Assembly: GCA_021234155.1 (NCBI GenBank)
Contig: JAJEKV010000036.1
Span: 13,779,426 to 13,843,425 of the forward strand
Origin: Isoetes taiwanensis
Taxonomy: Eukaryota > Streptophyta > Lycopodiopsida > Isoetales > Isoetaceae
Reading direction: 5' to 3'
Length of the DNA: 64,000 bases
Positions within the stretch are counted from its first letter, which is position 1. Every line of letters starts with the position of its first letter. Of this stretch, positions 36,161 to 45,949 are shown one piece after another. The position numbers were made by a program, and so were the translations under genes. The notes beneath the pieces are model-generated. The model made no database searches. It was not told where the DNA came from and worked only from the letters and a program-made list of their open reading frames with translations.

Positions 36161-37621
36161 CCGGATACGCGGATCTTGAACAAATGCCTACAACAAGCTA
36201 TTCATCTGCGATGAGGCTCAAAGCAAAACTTGACGGCCATACCGCCATTCTACCGTATCGCCTTTTTGACTTCCCAGTTCCTTCCCCTTATCACGATTAT
36301 GTGGTTGCTCGCCGCCACCTCTTCCTTTCGGTGGCATCGGCCCGATGGACCGTGGATATTCCGAAAGCAAAGGCAGATTTTCTTGATTTGGCCGTAACTC
36401 TCCATTGAAGACAAAGGGTTGTCTTTGCGCCTTGTGGTCTTTGATCTCATACAATCGTGCGATCCGTGACTTTATCACCTTTCAGAGTTGTTCAGCCCAT
36501 GGCTTACATATTTCATGATTTCTATGCGGGTGATACACGGTGAACACGCCGGAAATGGGCCACGCCTCTTTTAGGGTGACCCCTATTATGCAATGGGTGC
36601 TTCGTGGATAACAACCATATCTTAGTGATCCCGCGCCGTAATCCAAACTCTTCATCGAGAGTACATGCCGAAATCATTTATTTATCTCTCAAGCGGAAGC
36701 GCCGCAAGATAAGGAAGTATCTAGGGACATCCCGAGGATCTTCCCTATGCACAAATTTATATGCACCTCACGGATACAATCAATTACGAAGCCTGTTGGA
36801 TAGCAAGACGGTCCCCACAGGATGGATAGCCCTCCTGTCAACTCTCAACTCTCTGCTTCTCTTTGGGATCGTTGGTGTCAAGCTCTTGATCTGAGATCTT
36901 GTCAGTCAATTCGGAGACCGCTCAGCAATCCACGCCCACGGGCATGGTTCCCGCTCCCTATGCTTCCCATGCACTCCCTCCACGCCCCAGGTTCCTGACT
37001 TCGATTGGGCGCCTCCTTTTTGGACCAAGGTCATGGATGGTCATCCGGGTGGACTCCACCTGGGATCTCGACCCGGATCTCGGTGGGAACCACGCTTTGT
37101 TCAGCTCACATTGGGAAGAAGGTGCCGCTGCGGATACCACCAACGGGTGGATCTACATTGCTAATGAGCTTGGTTGGTAAACGGCCGGCGGATGCGCTTC
37201 ATGGTCTTGACACCTTCTTTAATGCCACCACCTCACACGATCCCGCCGGTCCATCTTCAAACGGGATTTTGTGTCGCTCTCAAATACATTTTGCTAAGCT
37301 CCTTAAATTCCGGCTGGCCCCATTTTTCATCAGCTGTCCAAGATGCGGCTGTCGGTGCTTTGGCCTCCGTTGTCTCCTCATGGAATGTCGATTACATTTC
37401 TTGAGACGCCCATGCCGCCCTCTTGACATGGTACGCCCGCTTTTTATTGATGCGAGATCCCGCCTTTGGCCAAACACTCCTCCTACTCTTCAAACCGCCA
37501 GATCTCATTAGCGATTACCATACGGTTGCCGCCTCACTCCCCGAGAGGATGCTTTCGACAGATGGCTTCCGCCCTCGAAATACTTTCCTCCTTTTCTTCA
37601 CTCGGTGTCTTGGTGGGGGAG
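36161..37621 (+). other. Element 2 post-integrase module, right part
   Basis: Continues the module cut by element 4. The piece PYRLFDFPVPSPYHDYVVAR (about 36245-36305) matches element 3 near 25630-25680. Further broken frames at 36604-36894 and 37005-37511 have no recognisable domain. The module ends at the polypurine tract before the 3' LTR. Confidence 0.55.
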
Positions 37622-38209
37622 TGTTAGTCCCGTGCCTCCTCGGTGCAGGACTATTCATGCATACAACGCACAGGGTCAAGCTCAGGGATCCTCGTTCGAC
37701 CCGCGGGTCAGGCCATCAAAGGCTGCCAGAAGACCGCGCCGGAACCCGCCTTGGTCAAAGCCCGTGGCCAGCCAACAAGCCCCGCCGGACAAGTGTGACG
37801 GTCACCGCCACCGTCGGCTGTCCCGGGCCAAGTATTCTAGGGCACTTCAAGAGGCACCGCCAACATTCTTTAGAATCGCCTCCCCTTCCGTGAGCGGCCA
37901 AGACCGGTCACGAGAGTGTCTATATTGGGGCCCAAGGCCATTGTACTATATATATGAGTAGAGCTAGCACATGAGTTTTTAGATGAGTTTTGAGTCTTGT
38001 CTCCTTTCAGTTTTTTCTCTATTATTAGAGCTCATGTATGTTCATCATTGATATCAAGGAAGCTTATCATTTTCCTCTCATTTGTTACTTGTTTTCTTCT
38101 TCTTTTCTTGCAAATCTACAAGGACATAGTCCCCCGGACTCTCCTCTTAGATCCACGGGTCTCTCAGAGGGCTGTCTTCTAGAGTTCCCCGAACCCGGAC
38201 TCCCAAACA
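37622..38209 (+). repeat. Element 2, 3' LTR
   Basis: 588 bp, begins TGTTAGTCCC after GGTGGGGGAG and ends CCCAAACA. After it, element 1 sequence resumes (AGCTTGCTTAG). Confidence 0.92.
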
Positions 38210-38274
38210 AGCTTGCTTAGTTTTCTTTGAGATAAAATTTTTGTTTTTCCTTTTGTTGTTATCAAGAAAAAATT

Positions 38275-38470
38275 TTTGTTCAAACCAGCAAATGGAAATG
38301 CAAAGAGTAATTGTAAAGGACATTGTTGTTCAATCCAGCTTAATGTGAGATAATTTTTTTTTTCTTTTTCTCATAGGGAATCCGAAATGGTCGCTCAATC
38401 CAGCCAATGGAAATGCAAAGTTAATTGTCAGTTCTCAATCCAAAGAAATGGAAAATGCAAAATGTTATGA
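38275..38470 (+). repeat. Imperfect direct repeats in the element 1 leader
   Basis: Three related units containing TCAA-CCAG and AATGGAAATGCAAAG (about 38280, 38395 and 38435) lie between the end of element 2 and the element 1 GAG. They may be leader or packaging sequence; the role is unknown. Confidence 0.55.
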
Positions 38471-38519
38471 ACATGACGCTAGCCCCAATAATCCTTCTTT
38501 GAATCCCCGATAATGCATG

Positions 38520-39640
38520 GTCATAGTGTTCGTGATTATGTTAATAGCAAATGCTTGATGTATAGAAGCCTTACCGAGGAAAAAGAGAAAAGGCTTGAAA
38601 GGAGATTAAAGCAAGAGTTGGAAAGAACAGAAGGCATGAACGAGAGAAACAAAAATTGAGGCCGCAAGACAGCCTCGATATTACCCGATATCAAACCTTT
38701 GTTTGATAATATGGTTACTTCTTCAAAAAAAATCATATTCCATATCCAAAATTTGCAGCCGGAAAATCCTCCAAACTCAAGCAATAACCCATGTCCATCA
38801 ATTTGAGGGAATAAGTTCCCTCAATAATCGGGACCGATGATGTTGTCCGATTATTTTATTCCCGCTACGCTGGAAGGAAAACCCGCAGACCGGGATGTAT
38901 AAGAACATGAGTAGTATTAGTAGTTGGGATGAGCTTAAGACAAGGTTTCTAAGGCATACCGCACGCTTGTTTTTTATCATGAGCTCAAGGATGAGCTCAA
39001 GAATATTAAGATTAAACACAGCAGGAGGATCCTTGGAAGTTTGCTCTACCGTAAGCCGCCTAGCTGCTGAAACTGGACCCAAAGCCACATGAACTTGACA
39101 TAGTTTCTTTGGTATGTAGATGGATTTCAGCCAGAGTTAAGCAACAATTAACTCTAGAGGCTCCAAAAAACATTGGATCAAGCCATGGAAAGAGTCGTAC
39201 TCAATACATGGAGTGTTGGGTTCGAGAAAATTAGCAAGTTTGAGAAAACTAAACCGATGATAAGGAAGTGCAAGACATTCAAAGTAAACCTAATGCTATG
39301 GAAGAGAATTTGAAAAAGATTGCTCAAGGAGAAACTAAATGTAGTTACATTTGTGTAATGCCGCTGTAGTAGGCCACCCATTACGCTTAATGAGTGCGAA
39401 CTAAGTTGGACACTAAGTTTTGTCACATATGTAAAATGAGCAATCATGATACCGAGGCGGTCGATTCAATGGAAAAACAAAGAAAAGGAGGTTATCGTTC
39501 AAGCCTTTACTATGACCCTCAAGGGAAAGATAAAACGATTCTCTTGGGATAACACTGCTGGAATTGTGGTGAGAAGGACACTTCCGGGAATGTACACGCC
39601 TAAGGAAAGACCATAAAATGGTAAAAGCATTCACTAGTGA
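38520..39640 (+). pseudogene. Element 1 GAG with zinc knuckle, broken
   Basis: A charged N-terminal part (LTEEKEKRLERRLKQELERT, about 38570-38630) is followed by the gypsy GAG motif SISSWDELKTRFLRHTARLF (about 38910-38970) and FYHELKDELKNIKIK-like sequence in a shifted frame. A zinc knuckle of CX2CX4HX4C type (CWNCGEK, shift, HFREC) lies at about 39552-39592 with a 1-nt deletion inside. Several stops interrupt the region. Confidence 0.75.
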
Positions 39641-39917
39641 AGAAACTAGAGCTCTTGATGCCTTAATGGTAGGATTGGACTATTTGTGGATGTTCAGCTA
39701 TGACTCGCAAAAAAGCTAAAGAGCAAGGGATTGAAATCCCTAGTACTCAAAATGATCTACCCCAAACAAAGAAAAAACAATATCCCAACATAGATGAGGA
39801 GCTAATGGTAATTTTGAAAATGTTAGGGAGCAGCGTTTGAAGGTGAATGCTCCGAGGAGAAAATAATGGTTTGAGTGGAAATCAAGCACATGACCCAAGC
39901 AGCACCTTAAGGATAAG

Positions 39918-40873
39918 GTGTCTCGCTTGGTAATTCCCACGCCATTGAATCTCGTTCTGAGTATGTGGCCGGAGTGGAAGGAATTTGGAAATGTGGCAAT
40001 AGATGAGAATTATAAATGGGGAAAGTTTAAGAAGGAAATTGGGGACATGACTGTTCCAGTTCCATTATCCGCATTGGGTAAATATTTTCCTCAACTGGGA
40101 ATACCAAGTGGATACAGTGAAAACAGAAGTACAATTGCTACTTGGAAAACTGAACCAACTGAAAAGCTCAATCCAGCAGTTCTTGTGAAAATGCATGGAA
40201 TGGAAGTTCCAAAAGTCCCAGTTGATGGAGGCGCAGGAGTAAACATCATGACTAATGTTTTTAGAAAAAAACTTAAATTGCATGACTACAAAAAGCCCAT
40301 TCATGTAAAAATGGCGCATCGTAAAAAGTGGAACCCAGAGGTATGCTTAAAAACATCAGTTTCTCTATTGAGAATTTAGAGTTTGAACAGGATTTTATAG
40401 TCTTAGAAACAGATCCTAAAGCATTAGATTATCAACTATTGCTCGGTAGACCCTGGCTTAGGGCCTCCAAGGCAGTCCATGATTGGTCAAACAATACTCT
40501 GACTCTAGCAAGACAAGGGAAAGAGACTATGATCAATTTACGGACTGGAAATATAACCATTATGCAAGAAGAAACATTGTTCTCCGATGAAAAAGATGAG
40601 GACATTGAGGAAGGAGTAATGGACGAAATTGTCGACGAAGATGATTTCTATGGCATTGATATCGACGGTGAATCGGATGAATTATGCTTTATGGTGGAAG
40701 AAACAAAAGAGTACCCTAAACATTTCGTGGAGGCAGTGGAAAAAGAAATTACTTTGGAACCAACAAAAGCTCACAAGTTGGAAGATGGAAAACTTGTTCC
40801 ATCTATGGGACTCCGTGAGCTAACAGAGCTAAACTTAGGAAACGTAAGAAGAGCCCAAATTAATCAAGATTGA
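39918..40873 (+). pseudogene. Element 1 retropepsin-like protease, one frameshift
   Basis: Frame 39918-40379 reads VLVKMHGMEVPKVPVDGGAG with the catalytic motif as D-G-G, then VNIMTNVFRKKLKLHDY. A shift near 40340 moves to frame 40328-40873: GMLKNISFSIENLEFEQDFI and YQLLLGRPWLRASKAVHDWS, the typical retropepsin end, followed by an acidic tail (40590-40690). Reverse transcriptase would be expected next and is absent. Confidence 0.85.
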
Positions 40874-41542
40874 GCTCATCTTCCACCCGCCCTTTTACAA
40901 TGTTCTCTTTGTTCCTTGTTATCTTTTGTTCCTTGTTATCTTTTGTCCTTTTATCCCAACCAAAAGTTAATGATGCTTTGGTTGAGGAGTTTCAAAAAAA
41001 TTACAACATGGAAACACACCATGGTTTCACTCATGCAACCGGTTCAATTCAAATCCCTTTGGAAATAATAGCAAAAGCTCTCGGACAACCAAAAGCGAGG
41101 ATACTATCAAAACCTCACAAAGTTTATTAACAGAGAGCGCTTGAGAGTCCGGATTCTCTCATCTATGAACAAGCACAAGATTGCAAGTTGTTAGAAATCA
41201 TTATAGCCCCTTATCCGTGAGCTAAAGAGCACTTGATAAATATAAATCCAAATAAGTCTTGCAAGGAAACCATGATGGACGGGCTCTTTATGAAGGTCAA
41301 TCATTTACCCTCGGTTTGCATTCAATTATTTGAACAAATGTGTACAAAGGGGTTTTTGATCGATGCAAGTAAGAGCTTTCTATTGAAGAACGTTTTTTAA
41401 CAGAGCTAGAAGAAATTTCCATAAGAGATATCTAACACTCATTTATGTTACAAACCATCGTGTTAAGCAAGAAGACCTTAAGCAAAACCCCAAAAAGGGG
41501 AGGTGAGTGAAGATCTCAAGATCTTCACTAAAATGGGGATAA
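40874..41542 (+). other. Element 1 tail without RT or integrase
   Basis: A short frame to 41130 (VEEFQKNYNMETHHGFTHAT, IPLEIIAKALGQPKARILSK) then AT-rich broken sequence to the polypurine tract (about 41529-41542, AAAATGGGGATAA). No RT, RNase H or integrase motif is visible on either strand. Confidence 0.7.
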
Positions 41543-42770
41543 TGTATATGACCATGACCGCGACGCCAACAAAAGACCTAAGAGGTGGTCGCCGATAGTA
41601 AGGACCGTTTGAGCACCGGAAGCCGCTAGAAAGTTACAAGAGGATGATAGTTGGGACCGGGCAAGCGGATCAAGTGAGAAGCGACCAAAGAAGCAATAAA
41701 GGCCATGGGGTTGTCCATGGTGCAACAAGTTCATGTAACTTTGAAATATGTTTTAAAGAATAACAAGTTAGCTTAGTAAATATTTAAATAAATGTGCTTT
41801 GGACATGTGGCCAAAAGGCACTAGATTACGGTTAGGATTAAATGTTATAAAACACAAAAAATAGATGGTGGGGATTATTCCAACTTAGGATTGCCATGTT
41901 GGACGGCATAGATTAATTGTTGAGATTATAAAAAGAGAGAGAAACGTTGTGTTGTGAGGAGAGAAAATTTAGAATAGAAAATTTGTTACGTTTCTCCCTT
42001 GCTTTGCATTTCCTTGATGTGTGGCATGCGTAAGATGTTAATAACATGTACCTTAAATGCTTGTTGTAGATCCTAAACATCACATTAAAACTTAAATTAA
42101 AGGAGAAGGCAACGAACCTGTTTAGGAGAAGGCAAACTAACCCGTTTTAGGGCGGATCCGCTCGCCATCCGGATCCGACCGAATCCTAAGCACCGACCGC
42201 CTATCCGGGCCTACCTGTGACCATCCGACCGCCATTCCGACCTTTCAAAGATCCTCCTGACTCCAAAGAACTGTAAACTCTGCTACTCCTTGTTGTTTTC
42301 CGAATTTGCTTATATCTTTATGAAAGAGAATGGAAATGGAGTTTTCGATGGTTATGTAAACCTGGTTATTCACAGAGCAGTGGGATTAGAGTTATGATTG
42401 TGGTTATGTAAACCTGGTTCTGGTTATTCACAGAGCAGTTGAATTAGAGTTAAGTTTGTGGTTATGTATTTGGAATGAGCATCACTGAACTCTTCTGGTC
42501 ATGTGAACGAAAATTACTTCATAACTGTGATTTCTTATCTGGTGGTTATGTTGCAACTCTGGAAATAAATTATCAGGACTTCTTGTATATCTAGTCATGA
42601 AAGTAATCATTGTGATGTATGGTCTGTGATGCAGACATGGATATGGATGAGCAAGGAAACGTGAAGGAGACTATCAACTGGACAGACTTCCTGGGGCAGC
42701 CCATTAACATAAAGATAGACTTACCTGGCTGTATCTCTTTGCAAAACTGTGAGAGACTAGAGGGTTAACA
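41543..42770 (+). repeat. Element 1, 3' LTR
   Basis: Starts TGTATATGACC, ends GGTTAACA, followed by the TSD CAGAT. Paired with 11791-13022. Confidence 0.95.
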
Positions 42771-43350
42771 CAGATAACTTATCTCCGCTCTTTGAGAATC
42801 TGCTAGATGTCCAACGCGCTCAAGGAACGTGATTTTATAAGAATGAATCACTCAAGTGCTAACAATGTGATTTTTCCAATAGTTCTGTATTGCAGGCACA
42901 ATCCTTTCAGGTTGATCGGAGTTGGTCTATCTATTTAGTGATGACTGTTGGCTGCGGACATTCTATAGGCTTCTGATCCACTACACTTTTTCGAATGTGA
43001 GGTTTATATCTGTGGTGTTTTAAAATGTTTTATGCCAGTCTTAGAGATGAAAGTACATTCAAAAGTAGAAATAGTAGCTATTGCAAGCTGTAACTGATGC
43101 TCTATTTATTTAAAACCAGCCTTGCAGCTCCATTTATTGATGATAATGCCCCTCCTAATAAGGTATGCGGATCATCTTTGAATCCAGCCTCTTGCTTTAA
43201 GCTTTTACTCATATTTATTTGGATAAGATTGCTCCACTTATGTCTTGTCCATGTAAGGCATAATATCTAACCTATTTTCATCCAATGGGAAGAGACTACT
43301 ACCAGATAGGAAAGGCCTACGCTATTGTGTGCTCAATATTTGTTTGGATG
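42771..43350 (+). pseudogene. Spinster-like transporter pseudogene, partial copy A
   Basis: Exon-like pieces of a plant Spinster-family MFS transporter. 42896-43001 reads NPFRLIGVGLSI, then stops and a small deletion, TVGCG, GF-stop and TTLFRM-stop. 43118-43162 reads SLAAPFIDDNAPPNK, bounded by GT at its end but lacking the preceding LVGIGEASFI part that copy B keeps. Spinster proteins are 12-helix membrane carriers for lipids or related molecules. Element 1 inserted at the left edge of this copy. Stops where Trp codons are expected show it is dead. Confidence 0.8.
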
Positions 43351-43739
43351 ATATAATTTGGACAACTGTTTTAATAGTCTAATGGGTGCTGCAAACATGA
43401 TGGAGTTGGTTTCATATAAATTAGTTTGGCGGCAGTGCTGTAAATAAATAAGTGGCTGCATTTTGTCCTTATTTCCTTACAGAAAGATGGAATTGAGTAT
43501 GATGCCTTAGTCAATGGAATGTTCTCATCACAGATTTGTTTAGGTCTATTTTAGGATCGAGTCATCGCTTTCACACTCGCATTGCCATTCTGCAAGGATG
43601 CCTTTCTTATTCGTCATGCATTATTTTCTTATCCGTGCATACTTGTAGGATCTATGTTTTTGAAGATTGACTAATGTAATTGCTTGCCCGTAGCCTCATC
43701 AATTATAATTATTCAGTTGCATTTTTTTTAATTGTACAG

Positions 43740-45949
43740 GGGTGACTTTAAGTTGACATACTTCGAAGATGGTATATTATTATCTGCCTTTACGGTTGGC
43801 CTAATGGTGTCATCTCCAATATTTGCCAAGCTTTCACGTCTGTAAGCCTTGCAATCTCATAGCATATGGCTTTTCATGACTTTGGGATATAGTTAAAAGG
43901 AGAGAACCATATAAAAGCTGTCTAAGAATCTGCTAAATGTCCAATGCACTCGAGAAACGTGATTTTATAATCATTCAAGTGCTAACCTTGTGCTTTTTCC
44001 AATAGTTCTATGTTGCAGGAACAAACCTTTCAGGTTGATATGACTTGATCTATCTGTGAGACAGTGGCAACTGTTGGCTGCGGATTTTCTATAGGCTTCT
44101 GACCCATTACACTTTTTCGAATGTGAGGTTTATATCTATGATCTCTATGTGAGGCAGAGTTGTATGCCTGGGGCCACCAGTCACATTTGTTTCGGGCCTT
44201 GGTTGAGCCGGTCCTTTTGTATGGGGCAGAAGTGTGGGGTCCGCGGATATCCCTCAACACCGGAATGACCTCGAGCAGCATGCGTAAGGCCTTCTTGGCA
44301 CGGGCCCCGGGTGAAGTCCACAGCCGCACTGCATCCTAATACCCCGGAGACAAAGCTTTCTACCCTTCAACGGGCCGCATTGAACGCCATATCGCTTTTA
44401 CTCAAAAAGGTGGTCGCCATGATCGATACACGCTTTGCCCCACCTTGCTTTGCCATCACGGCGATGGGTCCCCAACGCCGAAATCCCCGGCTTGAAAGAC
44501 AAGCAAGCTCGCGGTTCTCATACCGGGTGTGCAAAAGTGCAACGCGCCCAGTCGACAAAGAAAAAGATCGCGGAGACATCTAAACCGTATCTAGATGCTA
44601 CTTCCCTTCGCGAAGCTCGGGATGCGAGGCTCGGACACACGCTTAAGCGGGCACACTATCGCCAAGAAGTCAATTCTAGGCCTCACAAGAGGCCCACACC
44701 GCATTTGTACATCCAATAAGCCATGAAGAAGCGCAGACTTATAGCTTCCATTCAAAAAGCACATCGCCCTCGTGATTGAAACAAGGCGCTGGGCTCGGAA
44801 CCACGAGAGCAAAGGGTTTTGCCGCTGTTGCCATCGTGGCTAATTGAGGATGAATGTCATACCCTCCAGATCCGCCCATGATTTGCCCATATCCGGTGTT
44901 TATATGTTCGACATTAGTGCCCTGGCCAGCCGCTGCATCAGCTTATTGACGACGGCAAGTAGTGGATTGTTGGGGTCATACTCCGTGAGGTTATGGATGC
45001 ACGGACTCTTTGTGTCCCACGAGACTCGGTGATTGAACTGTCCTATGCAATTGTGGCCAGGTGTCAAAGATGCTTATTACCGCTAAGGTTTTTCCTCAAA
45101 ACCTCAAGGGCGGGGTTTTTAATCCCGCCGCAAGAATACGCTTTGTCGCTTCTTTTTGTTTGGGTCCCATAGGCCAATTGGTCTCCGTGGACGCTAAAAA
45201 CCTATTCTATTCTATTCTATTCTACTATTAAAATATTTTATGCCGGTCTAAGAAATGAAAGTAGAATAATAGCCATTGCAAGCTATAACTAATGTGCTAT
45301 TTCTTTAAATCCAGGCTGGTAGGCATAGGTGAGCTTCATTTATCAGCCTTGTAGCTCCATTTATTGATGATAATGCCCCTTTTAATAAGGTATACAGATC
45401 GTCTTTGAACCAAGCTTCTTGCTTTAAGCTTTTACTCATATTTATTTGGATAAGATTGTCGAAAGGAGCTTGGCTGTCAATTCCTTATATGTGCGTATCT
45501 GTGGGTGTTGCATTTCACTATGTCTTTGGAGGTTTGATAGATTCTTATTTAGATTTCTACATATTTAGTTTTGAACAACTTACATTTGTAAAGAGAGGCT
45601 ATTCATAGTTTATATATCTACTGCAATGGAGAGTAACATAGAGAGTAACAATGTCTGCATAAGGTCACTTGGAATATTACAAAACGTTGTAACTACGGAA
45701 AATAAAAATATTTCAATCCAATTTTTGTGTGTTTCATCAGCTGAAGTTGAAGTTTCAGATAGCAATCAATATAAGTAATGGGTTCCTCTTATCGAAGCAT
45801 GGCATTTTGATTTCTTCTGCCAAATAATCATGCATCTCTTCCTGTAGGTGGGTGGATTTCTTCACTGGCGAGCAGCATTTTGCTAGAAGGATTGCTTATG
45901 CTTACTTTTGCTGTGTTTGGTTTCATCTCTAGTCTGATAAACTTAAGAG
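43740..45949 (+). pseudogene. Spinster-like transporter pseudogene, copy B, five collinear exons
   Basis: Exons in order: 43740-43841 (GDFKLTYFEDGILLSAFTVG, LMVSSPIFAKLSR; intact, CAG before and GTAAGC after); 44019-44127 (NKPFRLI, then shifted VATVGCGFSIGF-stop, ITLFRM-stop); 45315-45389 (LVGIGE, 1-nt deletion, SFISLVAPFIDDNAPFNK); about 45462-45567 (KGAWLSIPYMCVSVGVAFHY, VFGGLI); 45848-45949 (VGGFLHWRAAF, shift, IEGLLMLTFAVFGFISS). The order and motifs match the first half of plant Spinster-like proteins. A LINE lies in the intron between exons 2 and 3. A possible further exon at 43485-43540 is not assigned. Frameshifts and stops make it non-functional. Confidence 0.85.
44141..45231 (+). 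mobile_element. LINE (non-LTR retrotransposon), 5'-truncated, with (ATTCT)n tail
   Basis: The frame at about 44152-44340 contains LFRALVEPVLLYGAEVWGP, a hallmark of the C-terminal end of LINE reverse transcriptase proteins, then KAFLARAPGEV. Later pieces (ETKLSTLQRAALNAISLLLK, about 44350-44405) are in other frames. The 3' end reads CTCCGTGGACGCTAAAAACC and finishes in a (ATTCT)n tail at 45202-45226. Alignment of the two Spinster copies shows this block is absent from copy A, which fixes its limits. No clear TSD was seen. Confidence 0.85.

Larger units (their letters stand above)
13053..38209 (+). mobile_element. Element 2: Ty3/gypsy retrotransposon nested in element 1
   Basis: LTRs at 13053-13638 and 37622-38209 end in CCCAAACA. 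The 3' LTR begins TGTTAGTCCC; the 5' LTR begins TTTTAGTCCC, so its TG is mutated. A polypurine tract (GGTGGGGGAG) precedes the 3' LTR. Domains run GAG with two zinc knuckles, protease, RT, RNase H, integrase: the Ty3/gypsy order. It is interrupted by element 3 (18115-27616) inside RNase H and by element 4 (31497-36160) after integrase. Without them it is about 11 kb. The size and the extra 3.9 kb after integrase recall the Tat/Athila branch. I found no matching TSD (GTTCT on the left, AGCTT on the right). Confidence 0.88.
11791..42770 (+). mobile_element. Element 1: outer LTR retrotransposon, GAG-protease only, invaded by others
   Basis: LTRs of 1232 bp (11791-13022) and 1228 bp (41543-42770) both start TGTATATGACC and end GGTTAACA. 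A perfect 5-bp TSD, CAGAT, flanks the whole (11786-11790 and 42771-42775). The polypurine tract AAAATGGGGATAA precedes the 3' LTR. Its own internal DNA is only 13023-13052 and about 38210-41542, since the rest is nested element 2. The internal part encodes a gypsy-type GAG with a zinc knuckle and a retropepsin, but no reverse transcriptase or integrase. It thus looks like a non-autonomous GAG-bearing element, unless the polymerase part was deleted when element 2 inserted. Confidence 0.9.
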
